Positions 53,011-61,384 of a DNA stretch of 64,000 nucleotides are shown here, piece by piece; positions within the stretch are counted from its first letter, which is position 1; each line of letters starts with the position of its first letter. A model generated the notes under the pieces. The model was not told the origin of the DNA, did not search any database, and was given only the letters and a program-made list of their open reading frames with translations. The position numbers were made by a program, and so were the translations under genes. The stretch is taken from positions 205,597 through 269,596 of the forward strand of contig BMVA01000012.1 in NCBI GenBank assembly GCA_014650475.1, given 5' to 3'. This stretch comes from Streptomyces albogriseolus. GTDB lineage: Bacteria > Actinomycetota > Actinomycetes > Streptomycetales > Streptomycetaceae.

Positions 53011-53973
53011 TCAGCCCTTGCGGGCCTTGACCTCCTCGGTCAGCTGCGGGACGACGTCGAACAGGTCGCCGACGACGCCGAAGTCGACCAGCTCGAAGAT
53101 CGGGGCCTCGGCGTCCTTGTTGACGGCCACGATGGTCTTCGAGGTCTGCATGCCCGCGCGGTGCTGGATCGCGCCGGAGATGCCGTTGGCGATGTACAGC
53201 TGCGGGGAGACCGACTTGCCGGTCTGGCCGACCTGGTTGGTGTGCGGGTACCAGCCGGCGTCGACGGCGGCACGCGAGGCGCCGACGGCCGCGCCGAGCG
53301 AGTCGGCGAGCGCCTCGATGATCGCGAAGTTCTCCGCGCCGTTGACACCGCGGCCGCCGGAGACGACGATCGCGGCCTCGGTGAGCTCCGGACGGCCGGT
53401 CGACTCACGCGGCGTGCGGCCGGTGACCTTGGTGCCGGTCGCCTGCTCGGAGAAGGTGACGCTCAGGGACTCGACCGCGCCGGCGGCCGGGGCGGCCTCC
53501 ACGGCGGCCGAGTTCGGCTTGACCGTGATGACCGGGGTGCCCTTGGAGACGCGGGACTTGGTGGTGTAGCTGGCGGCGAACACCGACTGGGTGGCCACCG
53601 GACCCTCGTCGCCGGCCTCGAGGTCGACGGCGTCGGTGATGACGCCCGATCCCAGACGCAGCGCCAGACGGGCGGCGATCTCCTTGCCCTCGGCGGAGGA
53701 CGGGACCAGCACGGCGGCCGGGGAGACGGCCTCGTGGGCGGCCTGGAGGGCGTCCACCTTCGGCACGACCAGGTAGTCGGCGTACTCGGCGGCCTCGTGG
53801 GTGAGGACCTTGACCGCGCCGTGCTCGGCGAGCGTGGCGGCGGTGTCGCCGGCGCCGCTGCCCAGCGCCACGGCGACCGGCTCGCCGATGCGGCGGGCGA
53901 GGGTCAGCAGCTCCAGGGTCGGCTTGCGGACGGCGCCGTCCACGTGGTCGACGTAGACGAGAACTTCAGCCAT
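53011..53973 (-). CDS. etfA: Electron transfer flavoprotein alpha subunit
   Basis: A 320-residue protein: N-terminal VLVYVDHVDGAVRKPTLELL and the C-terminal FAD-binding signature (VVSGGRGVNGAENFAIIEAL; GWYPHTNQVGQTGKSVSPQL; AIQHRAGM; IVAVNKDAEAPIF). With EtfB it carries electrons from acyl-CoA dehydrogenases to the quinone pool. ATG 53973 lies 61 bases after etfB, and the pair forms an operon ending in a terminator. Confidence 0.97.
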   Translation of the reverse strand: MAEVLVYVDHVDGAVRKPTLELLTLARRIGEPVAVALGSGAGDTAATLAEHGAVKVLTHEAAEYADYLVVPKVDALQAAHEAVSPAAVLVPSSAEGKEIAARLALRLGSGVITDAVDLEAGDEGPVATQSVFAASYTTKSRVSKGTPVITVKPNSAAVEAAPAAGAVESLSVTFSEQATGTKVTGRTPRESTGRPELTEAAIVVSGGRGVNGAENFAIIEALADSLGAAVGASRAAVDAGWYPHTNQVGQTGKSVSPQLYIANGISGAIQHRAGMQTSKTIVAVNKDAEAPIFELVDFGVVGDLFDVVPQLTEEVKARKG

Positions 53974-54034
53974 GGGACTTCTTCTCTCCTGCTTGCGAAG
54001 TATGAGGGGCGGGAAGCGAGCCGTGCCTTGCGGC

Positions 54035-54823
54035 TCAGATGAACTTCTGGCTCGCGAGGAACTCGGCGAGCTGCTTGCCGCCCTCGCCCTCGTCCTTGAC
54101 GATCGTGCCCGCGGTACGGGCCGGACGCTCGGACGCCGACTCCACCGTGGTGTAGGCGTTCTCCAGGCCGACCTCGTCCGCGTCGATGTCGAGGTCGGAG
54201 AGGTCCCAGGACTCCACCGGCTTCTTCTTGGCCGCCATGATGCCCTTGAAGGAGGGGTAACGCGCCTCGCCCGACTGGTCGGTGACCGACACGACCGCGG
54301 GGAGGGACGCCTCGAGCTGCTCGGAGGCGGCGTCGCCGTCACGGCGGCCGGTGACCTTGCCGTCCTCGACGTTCACCTCGGACAGGAGCGTCACCTGCGG
54401 CACACCGAGGCGCTCCGCGAGCAGCGCAGGGACGACGCCCATGGTGCCGTCGGTGGAGGCCATGCCGGAGACGACCAGGTCGTAACCCGCCTTCTCGACG
54501 GCCTTGGCCAGGACCAGGGAGGTGCCGATGGCGTCCGTGCCGTGCAGGTCGTCGTCCTCGACGTGGATGGCCTTGTCGGCGCCCATGGACAGCGCCTTGC
54601 GCAGCGCGTCCTTGGCGTCCTCGGGACCCACGGTCAGGACGGTGACCTCCACGTCGTCGTCCGAGTTCTCCGCGATCTGCAGCGCCTGCTCGACCGCGTA
54701 CTCGTCCAGCTCGGAGAGCAGACCGTCCACGTCGTCACGGTCGACGGTCAGGTCATCGGCGAAGTGCCGGTCGCCAGTGGCGTCGGGCACGTACTTCACA
54801 GTGACAACGATCCTCAAGCTCAC
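54035..54823 (-). CDS. etfB: Electron transfer flavoprotein beta subunit
   Basis: A 262-residue protein: RIVVTVKYVPDATGDRHF, NDDDVEVTVLTVG-like AMP-binding region (EVTVLTVGPEDAKDALRKAL), and the beta-subunit signature (GYDLVVSGMASTDGTMGVVP; LPAVVSVTDQ; YPSFKGIMAAKKKP). It binds AMP and pairs with EtfA. GTG 54823 has AGGAGA upstream. The 217-base upstream region contains AT-rich palindromes. Confidence 0.97.
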   Translation of the reverse strand: MSLRIVVTVKYVPDATGDRHFADDLTVDRDDVDGLLSELDEYAVEQALQIAENSDDDVEVTVLTVGPEDAKDALRKALSMGADKAIHVEDDDLHGTDAIGTSLVLAKAVEKAGYDLVVSGMASTDGTMGVVPALLAERLGVPQVTLLSEVNVEDGKVTGRRDGDAASEQLEASLPAVVSVTDQSGEARYPSFKGIMAAKKKPVESWDLSDLDIDADEVGLENAYTTVESASERPARTAGTIVKDEGEGGKQLAEFLASQKFI

Positions 54824-54930
54824 GCCGGCTCTCCTACTGCATCGTCATTTCTGGCTGCCTGCCTGCAGGCAGCATAGGCGCCTCAAGCGGGCGGTCCCGG
54901 TCGGGGCGACCCACGCTCCGATCGAAATAT

Positions 54931-54942
54931 TACTCGTCAGTA
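54931..54942. promoter_or_regulatory. Palindromic element upstream of etfBA
   Basis: TACTCGTCAGTA, arms TACT/AGTA, in an AT-rich patch 108 bases before etfB. Half-sites recall TetR-type fatty-acid regulator operators. A second palindrome, AAGCGCTT, lies at 54966-54973 and TGCCTGCAGGCA nearer the gene at about 54861. Confidence 0.4.
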
Positions 54943-55040
54943 CACTCAGTTCCTGCCCGCTAAGCAAGCGCTTTGAACTGTGACCTTCGCAACGCAGCGT
55001 AACCGGAACTCCTCCGGTCCGCGACCGAGGTCCCCGCGTC

Positions 55041-55550
55041 TCAGCCGGGCAGCCCGCTGAAGCGTCCCTGGTGGTAGACGAGGGGACGGCCGTGCCCCGT
55101 GGGGTCGCCGAGCAGCACCTCGGCCACCACGATCCGGTGATCGCCCGCGGGCACCCGCGCCACCACCCGGCACACCATCCAGGCGGGCACGCCGTCCAGC
55201 ACCGGCACCCCCTCCGGCCCCTCCCGCCATTCCGTGCCCGGACCGAAGCGGTCGGCGCCCCGGCGCGCGAACGTGGCCGCGAGGTCCTGCTGGTGCTCGC
55301 CCAGCAGATGCACGCCGACATGGCCGGTGTCCGATATCGCGGGCCAGCTGGAACCGCCCGTGGACACGCCGAACGACAGCATGGGCGGCTCGGCGGACAC
55401 GGAGGCGAGGGAGGTGGCGGTGAAGCCGACCGGACCGGAACGGCCGCGCGCCGTGACCACCGCGACCCCCGCCGGGTGCCGGCGGAAGACGGAGCGCAGC
55501 AGGTCGGGCGAGGCGGGCCGGGCGGCGCCGAGGTCGGACGTTGCCGTCAT
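55041..55550 (-). CDS. Flavin reductase-family protein
   Basis: A 169-residue FMN-binding split barrel: LLRSVFRRHPAGVAVVTAR, VGFTATSLASVSAEPPMLSF, and GDHRIVVAEVLLG. This is the flavin:NADH reductase family that supplies reduced flavin to monooxygenases. No partner monooxygenase is adjacent. ATG 55550 has AGAAGGA eight bases upstream. Confidence 0.92.
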   Translation of the reverse strand: MTATSDLGAARPASPDLLRSVFRRHPAGVAVVTARGRSGPVGFTATSLASVSAEPPMLSFGVSTGGSSWPAISDTGHVGVHLLGEHQQDLAATFARRGADRFGPGTEWREGPEGVPVLDGVPAWMVCRVVARVPAGDHRIVVAEVLLGDPTGHGRPLVYHQGRFSGLPG

Positions 55551-55776
55551 GAAACAGTCCTTCTGGGAGGGGTCACGAGCGGGTGCGCGGCTGCTCACCG
55601 GCCCGGCCGGAACGCACGCGGGGCGCGGGCGTCGGCCGGGAGGGGGCCGGGTACCCGACGGCGGCGAAGGAGTCCCGACGACCCCGCCGACTTGGTGTCA
55701 GGCTGACGACAACGAGCGCGCGGCGTCAAGTGGGCCCCTACGGATGGGAGATGTCTCACCATGATCGCAACGGCCG

Positions 55777-56127
55777 TCACAGCGCCGCGCCCAGGGCGGC
55801 GATCACGTCGGCCTTGCGCGGCTGCCCGGCCGCGCGCCGCACGACCCGGCCGTCCGCGTCGAGGACCAGCACGGTCGGGGTGCGCTCGACGCCCAGCCGC
55901 CGTACGAGGTCCAGGCGGGCCTCGGCGTCGATCTCGACGTGGGTCACGCCCGGGACCATGTCCGCGACCTCGCCCAGCACCCGGCGGGTGGCCCGGCACG
56001 GCGCGCAGAAGGCGCTGGAGAACTGCACGAGCGTGGCGCGTTCGCCCATCTCCGCGCCGAGTTCGGCCGCGAGACCGGGCCGCGCCCCGCCGTCGCCAGA
56101 CCGTCCCGTGTCGTCACTGCCTCGCAC
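55777..56127 (-). CDS. Thioredoxin-like protein
   Basis: A 116-residue thioredoxin fold with the redox motif FSSAFCAPCRATRRVL near residues 37-52 and the cis-proline loop VERTPTVLVLDADG. The CAPC centre is atypical for thioredoxin (CGPC) but common in Streptomyces paralogs. No signal peptide is present. GTG 56127 has a GGGAG-like site. It is divergent from the acyltransferase gene. Confidence 0.88.
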   Translation of the reverse strand: MRGSDDTGRSGDGGARPGLAAELGAEMGERATLVQFSSAFCAPCRATRRVLGEVADMVPGVTHVEIDAEARLDLVRRLGVERTPTVLVLDADGRVVRRAAGQPRKADVIAALGAAL

Positions 56128-56381
56128 TCGCCGCTCCCGCCCTGGATGTCACTCCCGAACCACCCCCAGCGTCCCAGGGGCCGCGAACATTCCCGCCCGC
56201 ACCGCAAAACCCGAGGTGAATCGGTGGAACGTGACGAGAATCTCCGCCTCTCACCGGCACCGGGGCTGGTTCACCGGCCGTTCTTGGGGCAGCATCAGCG
56301 ACAGGCCGTAAACCTACGGCTGCGTAACTTCGACTGGGAGCGCCCCGTCCCAGGCAGAGAAGGAAGGGTTCCGACCCGCCC

Positions 56382-57110
56382 ATGGCAGAACTTGTCTACC
56401 GGCCAGTGATCGGCTTCGCCCGCACCTTGTTCAAGGTCTGGGACCTCAAGATCGATTGCCAGGGGTCGGAGAACATCCCGCGCTCGGGCGGCGCCGTGCT
56501 GGTGAGCAACCACATCAGCTATCTCGACTTCGTGTTCAACGGACTGGCGGCGCTTCCGCAGAAGCGGCTCGTCCGCTTCATGGCCAAGGAGTCGGTGTTC
56601 CGGCACCGTGTCTCCGGCCCGCTGATGCGCGGCATGAAGCACATCCCGGTCGACCGCACGCAGGGCGAGGCCGCGTACGAGCACGCGCTGCGCTCCCTGC
56701 GGTCCGGCGAGATCGTGGGCGTCTTCCCCGAGGCGACGATCTCCCAGTCGTTCACGCTGAAGAGCTTCAAGTCCGGTGCCGCGCGCATGGCCCAGGAGGC
56801 GGGCGTCCCGCTGATCCCGATGGCCGTGTGGGGCACGCAGCGGCTGTGGACCAAGGGCCACCCGCGCAACTTCAAGCGCAGCCACACCCCGGTCACGATC
56901 CGCGTGGGCGAGGCCGTCGAGGCGTCCAAGGACAAGTACGCGGGCGCGATCACCCGTCAGCTGCGCGAGCGGGTGCAGGAGCTGCTGGAGGCGGCGCAGC
57001 GGGCGTACCCGGTGCGGCCGAAGAGCCAGGACGACACCTGGTGGATGCCGGCCCACCTCGGCGGCACGGCGCCCACCCCGGAGCAGGTCCGCGAGACAGA
57101 GGCCCGCTGA
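56382..57110 (+). CDS. 1-acyl-sn-glycerol-3-phosphate acyltransferase family (PlsC)
   Basis: A 242-residue lysophospholipid acyltransferase with the catalytic HX4D motif in VLVSNHISYLDFVF, the FPEATIS motif, and the block IPMAVWGTQRLW. It should acylate lysophosphatidic acid or a related lipid at the cytoplasmic membrane. ATG 56382; an AAGGAAGGG site lies about 14 bases upstream. A terminator follows. Confidence 0.92.
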   Translation: MAELVYRPVIGFARTLFKVWDLKIDCQGSENIPRSGGAVLVSNHISYLDFVFNGLAALPQKRLVRFMAKESVFRHRVSGPLMRGMKHIPVDRTQGEAAYEHALRSLRSGEIVGVFPEATISQSFTLKSFKSGAARMAQEAGVPLIPMAVWGTQRLWTKGHPRNFKRSHTPVTIRVGEAVEASKDKYAGAITRQLRERVQELLEAAQRAYPVRPKSQDDTWWMPAHLGGTAPTPEQVRETEAR

Positions 57111-57122
57111 GCCGTCTCTTCC

Positions 57123-57163
57123 CAGGTCCCGGGCAGCCGTGCGGAGCACGCGCCCGGGACCTG
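57123..57163. terminator. Hairpin between convergent PlsC and transglutaminase genes
   Basis: Twelve-base perfect arms (57123-57134 and 57152-57163) with a 17-base loop that itself contains GTGC/GCAC pairing, starting 13 bases after the plsC-type stop. Confidence 0.75.
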
Positions 57164-57220
57164 CCGCGTTCCCGGGGCGTGGCGCGTGGGCTTCCGGCCG
57201 CGTCGACCGCTGACCGGACG

Positions 57221-57793
57221 TCAGAGTTCGGTGGGAAGCGTCCGCCAGAGGTGCGCCCGGTCGGGGGCGTTCCGGAGGGCGTGCAGGACGGCCGGGTGCG
57301 GGGCGGCGTACAGGACCGGGTGGTCCCTCTCGCCGTTCGAGGGGTCGGGGGTGAAGGCCAGCCGCTCGCCGTCGAGGGAGAAGCGCGCGTCCACCCCGGG
57401 CTTGTTGCCGCGCGGGTCCTGGCGGTGCCAGGCGCCGTGGAAGCGCACGGCGACCAGACCGTGCACCACGCCGAGGTGCTGGTAGCAGAGCGCGGTCGGG
57501 ATGTCCTCGGCGCGCAGCAGGGCGGCCAGGGCGTGGGCCTTCGCGTAGCAGACGCCGGTGCCCTGCTCCAGCACGTCGGAGGCGCGCCAGGTCACGCGGG
57601 GGTCGTCGGCGTCCTGCGAGTGCGTGATGCGGTCGCGCACGTACGCGAAGGCCGACCGCGCATACTCATACGAGTCGCGGACGTCGGCGGCCAGGCGTGC
57701 GGACACCTCCCGGACCAGCGGATGGTGATGGTCGATCGCCTCGTCGGCGGCCAAGTAGGCGGAGAGGTCCGGGTTTTCCTGGATGAGCTGCAT
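57221..57793 (-). CDS. Transglutaminase-like superfamily protein
   Basis: A 190-residue protein with a transglutaminase-like cysteine-protease core: VLEQGTGVCYAKAHALAALL (Cys), CYQHLGVVHGLVAVRFHGAWH (His) and WHRQDPRGNKPGVDARF (Asp). The role may be peptidase or amidase rather than cross-linking. ATG 57793 is leaderless: a strong TTGACT-18-TATGCT promoter ends eight bases before it and two palindromes flank that promoter. Confidence 0.85.
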   Translation of the reverse strand: MQLIQENPDLSAYLAADEAIDHHHPLVREVSARLAADVRDSYEYARSAFAYVRDRITHSQDADDPRVTWRASDVLEQGTGVCYAKAHALAALLRAEDIPTALCYQHLGVVHGLVAVRFHGAWHRQDPRGNKPGVDARFSLDGERLAFTPDPSNGERDHPVLYAAPHPAVLHALRNAPDRAHLWRTLPTEL

Positions 57794-57801
57794 GGTGCCG
57801 G

Positions 57802-57831
57802 AGCATAGGTATGCGACCGCCCGAGAGTCAA
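57802..57831 (-). promoter_or_regulatory. Strong leaderless promoter of transglutaminase-like gene
   Basis: On the reverse strand TTGACT (57831-57826), an 18-base spacer and TATGCT (57807-57802), then eight bases to ATG 57793. This is one of the best matches to a housekeeping-sigma promoter in the window. Confidence 0.78.
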
Positions 57832-57860
57832 TGACTTTTCGGTCCGCCGCATACCTATGC
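57803..57860. repeat. Paired GCATAxxTATGC operators
   Basis: GCATAGGTATGCG at 57803-57815 and CGCATACCTATGC at 57848-57860 are perfect 13-base inverted copies of each other, and each is itself palindromic (GCATA-2-TATGC). The first overlaps the -10 box; the second lies upstream of the -35. Centres are about 46 bases apart. Confidence 0.8.
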
Positions 57861-57880
57861 ATAACCTGGGATCCGGCGCG

Positions 57881-58951
57881 TCAGCGGGCCATCTCCTCCT
57901 TGAGAGCGGCCACGAACCGGTCCACGTCGTCCTCGGTGGTGTCGAAGGCGCACATCCAGCGGACGTCGCCCGCCGCCTCGTCCCAGAAGTAGAAGCGGAA
58001 CCGCTTCTGCAGCCGCTCGCTCACGTCGTGCGGAAGCCGCGCGAACACGGCGTTGGCCTGCACCGGGTAGAGGATCTCCACGCCGTGCACCGCGCGCACG
58101 CCCTCGGCGAGGCGCTGGGCCATCTCGTTGGCGTGCCGGGCGTTGCGCAGCCACAGGTCCCGGGCCAGCAGGGCCTCCAACTGCACCGACACGAAGCGCA
58201 TCTTGGAGGCGAGCTGCATGGACAGCTTGCGCAGGTGCTTCATGTGCTTGATCCCGTCCGGGTCCAGCACCACGACCGCCTCGCCGAACAGCGCGCCGTT
58301 CTTGGTGCCGCCCAGCGAGAGCAGGTCGACGCCCACCGCGTTGGTGAAGGTGCGCAGCGGCACGTCCAGCGTGGCGGCGGCGTTGGCCAGCCGGGATCCG
58401 TCGACGTGCACCTTCATGCCGTGCGCGTGCGCGTGTTCGCAGATCGCGCGGATCTCGTCGGGGGTGTACACCGTGCCCAGCTCGGTCGCCTGGGCCAGGG
58501 AGACGACCTGCGGCATGGCCCGGTGCTCGTCGTCCCAGCCGTACGCCTGCCGGTCGATGAGCTCCGGGGTGAGCTTGCCGTCCGGGGTGGGCACGGTGAG
58601 CAGCTTGATGCCGCCGACCCGCTCCGGGGCGCCGCCCTCGTCCACGTTGATGTGGGCGCTCTCCGCACAGATCACCGCGCCCCACCGGTCGGTGACCGCC
58701 TGGAGCGCCACCACGTTGGCGCCGGTGCCGTTGAAGACCGGGAAGGCCTCGGCGGTGGGCCCGAAGTGGCTCCGGATCACCTGCTGGAGGTTCTCGGTGT
58801 ACGCGTCCTCGCCGTAGGCGACCTGGTGCCCGCCGTTGGCGAGGGCCAGGGCGGCGAGCACCTCCGGGTGGGCGCCGGCGTAGTTGTCGCTGGCGAAACC
58901 GCGGACCTCCGGGTCGTGATGACGACGCGCGTCGGTCCGCGGCGGGTTCAC
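57881..58951 (-). CDS. Low-specificity threonine aldolase-like PLP enzyme
   Basis: A 356-residue fold-type I PLP enzyme of the beta-eliminating lyase/threonine aldolase family: GFASDNYAGAHPEVLAALA, FPVFNGTGANVVAL, VHVDGSRLANAAATL and the PLP lysine in LLSLGGTKNGALFGEA. It should split threonine-type beta-hydroxy amino acids into glycine and an aldehyde. GTG 58951 overlaps the upstream SDR stop (GTGA), the usual coupling; GTG 58969 is also possible. Third gene of the DUF6421 operon. Confidence 0.9.
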   Translation of the reverse strand: MNPPRTDARRHHDPEVRGFASDNYAGAHPEVLAALALANGGHQVAYGEDAYTENLQQVIRSHFGPTAEAFPVFNGTGANVVALQAVTDRWGAVICAESAHINVDEGGAPERVGGIKLLTVPTPDGKLTPELIDRQAYGWDDEHRAMPQVVSLAQATELGTVYTPDEIRAICEHAHAHGMKVHVDGSRLANAAATLDVPLRTFTNAVGVDLLSLGGTKNGALFGEAVVVLDPDGIKHMKHLRKLSMQLASKMRFVSVQLEALLARDLWLRNARHANEMAQRLAEGVRAVHGVEILYPVQANAVFARLPHDVSERLQKRFRFYFWDEAAGDVRWMCAFDTTEDDVDRFVAALKEEMAR

Positions 58952-59694
58952 GGCTTCTCGGTCAGCCACAGACGTTTTCCGTTCACTTCCGCGGCGGGCT
59001 GGTCCCAGACGCCGACGATGGACTCGGCCAGGTCCTTGACGTCCGTGAAGCCCGCGAACTTCGCGTTGGGGCGGTCGGCGCGCATCGCGTCGTGCACCAA
59101 CGCCTTCACCACCAGGATGGCAGCAGCCGACGTCGGCCCCTGCTCGCCCCCGGCCTTGCGGAAGTAGTCGGCCATGGCCAGCGTCCACGCCTCGGCGGCC
59201 GCCTTGCCGGCCGCGTACGCGGCGTTGCCGGCGGTCGGCTTCGTCGCGCCGGCGGCGCTGATGAGGACGTACCGGCCGCGGTCGCTGCGCTGGAGCGCCT
59301 CGTGGAAGGCGAGCGTGGTGTGCTGCACGGTGCGCACCAGCAGCAGCTCCAGGAAGTCCCAGTCGTCCAGGCTGGTCTTGGTGAACGTCTCGCTGCCGCG
59401 CCAGCCGCCGACGAGGTGGACCAGGCCGTCGACGCGGCCGAACTCCTTCTCGGTGCGGGCGGCCCAGTCGCGGGTCGACTCCAGGTCGAGCAGGTCGACC
59501 GTCTCACCGGTGACGGTGGCGCCTCCGTGCGCGTACCGCGCCGCGTCCACGGCCGCCGCCAGCCGCTCCGGATCGTTGTCCGAGCCGACGACGACGGCCC
59601 CCGCCTCGGCGAGCCTGAGCAGAGCCGCGCGTCCCGCGGGCCCGCCCGCGCCGGCCACCGCGATCACCGCGCCTTCGAGCGCCCCGTTCCCCAT
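58948..59694 (-). CDS. SDR-family oxidoreductase
   Basis: A 248-residue short-chain dehydrogenase-like protein: AVIAVAGAGGPAGRAALL, LVHLVGGWRGSETF, and YAAGKAAAEAWTL near residue 168, with Ser at ISAAGATKP. ATG 59694 has AGGAGGCGAG upstream. It lies 38 bases after the DUF6421 gene and overlaps the threonine aldolase gene, so the three are one operon. Confidence 0.9.
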   Translation of the reverse strand: MGNGALEGAVIAVAGAGGPAGRAALLRLAEAGAVVVGSDNDPERLAAAVDAARYAHGGATVTGETVDLLDLESTRDWAARTEKEFGRVDGLVHLVGGWRGSETFTKTSLDDWDFLELLLVRTVQHTTLAFHEALQRSDRGRYVLISAAGATKPTAGNAAYAAGKAAAEAWTLAMADYFRKAGGEQGPTSAAAILVVKALVHDAMRADRPNAKFAGFTDVKDLAESIVGVWDQPAAEVNGKRLWLTEKP

Positions 59695-59732
59695 GGTTCT
59701 CGCCTCCTGAGCAGTGTTGTGGACGAGATCGC

Positions 59733-61130
59733 TCACGCGGCGACCCGCTCGGCGCCGTCCGCCGTGATGCCCTTGGTCGAGGCGATCACGTTCTTCAGCT
59801 TCTTGGACAGGGCCTCATAGAACATGCTCAGCGGAAACTCGTCCGGAAGCACGTCATCGACGAGTTTCCGCGGCGGCAGCGACAGGTCCAGGGCCTCGGG
59901 GCCCTTGGCCCACTTGGAGCCGGGGTGCGGGGAGAGGTACCGGGAGACCAGCTCGTAGCCGGCGAACCAGTGGACGAGCTTGGGGCGGTCGATGCCGTCG
60001 CGGTAGAGGGTCTCGATCTCCGCGCACAGCTCGTTGGTGACCTGCGGGGCGCGCTCCCAGTCGATGGAGAGCTTGTTGTCGGTCCAGCGGACGACATCGT
60101 GCTTGTGCAGGTAGGCGAAGAGCAGCTGGCCGCCGAGGCCGTCGTAGTTGCGCACCCGCTCGCCGGTGACCGGGAAGCGGAACATGCGGTCGAAGATGAC
60201 CGCGATCTGCACGTCACGGGCCTGCGGCACGCCCTCGCCCGCGAGCTTCACGGCCTCCTTGAAGGCGGTGAGGTCGCAGCGCAGTTCCTCCAGGCCGTAC
60301 ATCCAGAACGGCTGGCGCTGCTTGATCATGAACGGGTCGAACGGCAGGTCGCCGTGGCTGTGCGTGCGGTCGTGGATCATGTCCCACAGGACGAAGGCCT
60401 CTTCGCAGCGCTTCTGGTCGTGGACCATGGCGGCGACGTCCTCGGGCAGTTCGAGGCCCAGGATGTCGACGGCGGCCTCGGTGACCCGGCGGAAGCGGGC
60501 GGCCTCGCGGTCGCAGAAGATGGCGCCCCAGGTGAAGCGCTCGGGGGCCTCGCGCACGGCGATGGTCTCGGGGAAGAGGACCGCGGAGTTGGTGTCGTAG
60601 CCCGCGGTGAAGTCCTCGAAGGTGATGCCGCAGAACAGCGGGTTGTCGTAGCGGGTGCGCTCCAGCTCGGCGAGCCATCCGGGCCAGACCATGCGGAACA
60701 CGACCGCCTCGAGGTTGCGGTCCGGGTTGCCGTTCTGCGTGTACATCGGGAAGACGACCAGGTGCTGGAGGCCGTCCTCGCGGTGCGCGGCGGGCTGGAA
60801 GGCCAGCAGCGAGTCGAGGAAGTCGGGCACCTCGAAGCCGCCCTCGGCCCAGCGGGCCAGGTCCTTGCCCAGGGCCTCGTGGTACGCACGATCGTGCGGG
60901 AGCAGCGGGGACAGTTCGCCGACCGCGCCGATCACGGTGCTCACGGCGTGCTCCGCGTCGGCGCGCGACGGAGCGCCCTCGGCCTCGAAGTCGATCGAGC
61001 CGTCCTTGGACTGCCAGGGCCGGATCCGCTCCACGGCATCCTTGAGCACGGGCCATGCCGGGTGCTCCACCACCCTGGTCGTCGAAGGAACCCGCTCCCC
61101 CGAAGCCTGCTGCACAAGAATTTCCGTCAT
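59733..61130 (-). CDS. DUF6421 family protein
   Basis: A 465-residue soluble protein of the actinobacterial DUF6421 family. Recognisable blocks include HLVVFPMYTQNGNPDRNLEA, MIHDRTHSHGDLPFDPFMIK and SIDWERAPQVTNELCAEIE. The many histidines and acidic residues (HDRTHSHGD) may bind a metal. No function is known; its operon with an SDR and a PLP aldolase suggests small-molecule metabolism. ATG 61130 has GGAGGATGGG upstream. Confidence 0.88.
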   Translation of the reverse strand: MTEILVQQASGERVPSTTRVVEHPAWPVLKDAVERIRPWQSKDGSIDFEAEGAPSRADAEHAVSTVIGAVGELSPLLPHDRAYHEALGKDLARWAEGGFEVPDFLDSLLAFQPAAHREDGLQHLVVFPMYTQNGNPDRNLEAVVFRMVWPGWLAELERTRYDNPLFCGITFEDFTAGYDTNSAVLFPETIAVREAPERFTWGAIFCDREAARFRRVTEAAVDILGLELPEDVAAMVHDQKRCEEAFVLWDMIHDRTHSHGDLPFDPFMIKQRQPFWMYGLEELRCDLTAFKEAVKLAGEGVPQARDVQIAVIFDRMFRFPVTGERVRNYDGLGGQLLFAYLHKHDVVRWTDNKLSIDWERAPQVTNELCAEIETLYRDGIDRPKLVHWFAGYELVSRYLSPHPGSKWAKGPEALDLSLPPRKLVDDVLPDEFPLSMFYEALSKKLKNVIASTKGITADGAERVAA

Positions 61131-61168
61131 GTCCCATCCTCCACAGGAGAACCTTGCGTACGCCTGAC

Positions 61169-61196
61169 CGTATACACAGGGCGTTCCTCCCAGCAA
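61169..61196 (-). promoter_or_regulatory. Candidate promoter of DUF6421 operon
   Basis: On the reverse strand TTGCTG (61196-61191), a 16-base spacer and TATACG (61174-61169), giving a leader of about 35 bases before ATG 61130. Confidence 0.5.
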
Positions 61197-61384
61197 GGGG
61201 CACCTCAGGAAATTATCCTGCCCTACCCGGGTCGTCGCCGCATTTTTTCCTGTCCGTTACCCCGTCCGACGGCGCTCCATGCGTTCCGGGTTCAGCCTCT
61301 GGACGCGGGGGGCTGAGGCGATACGGTCCCAGAGGGCCGTAGGGACGCGGCCCCCCGCCGCCGTCGACGGAAGCGAGTCGGATC

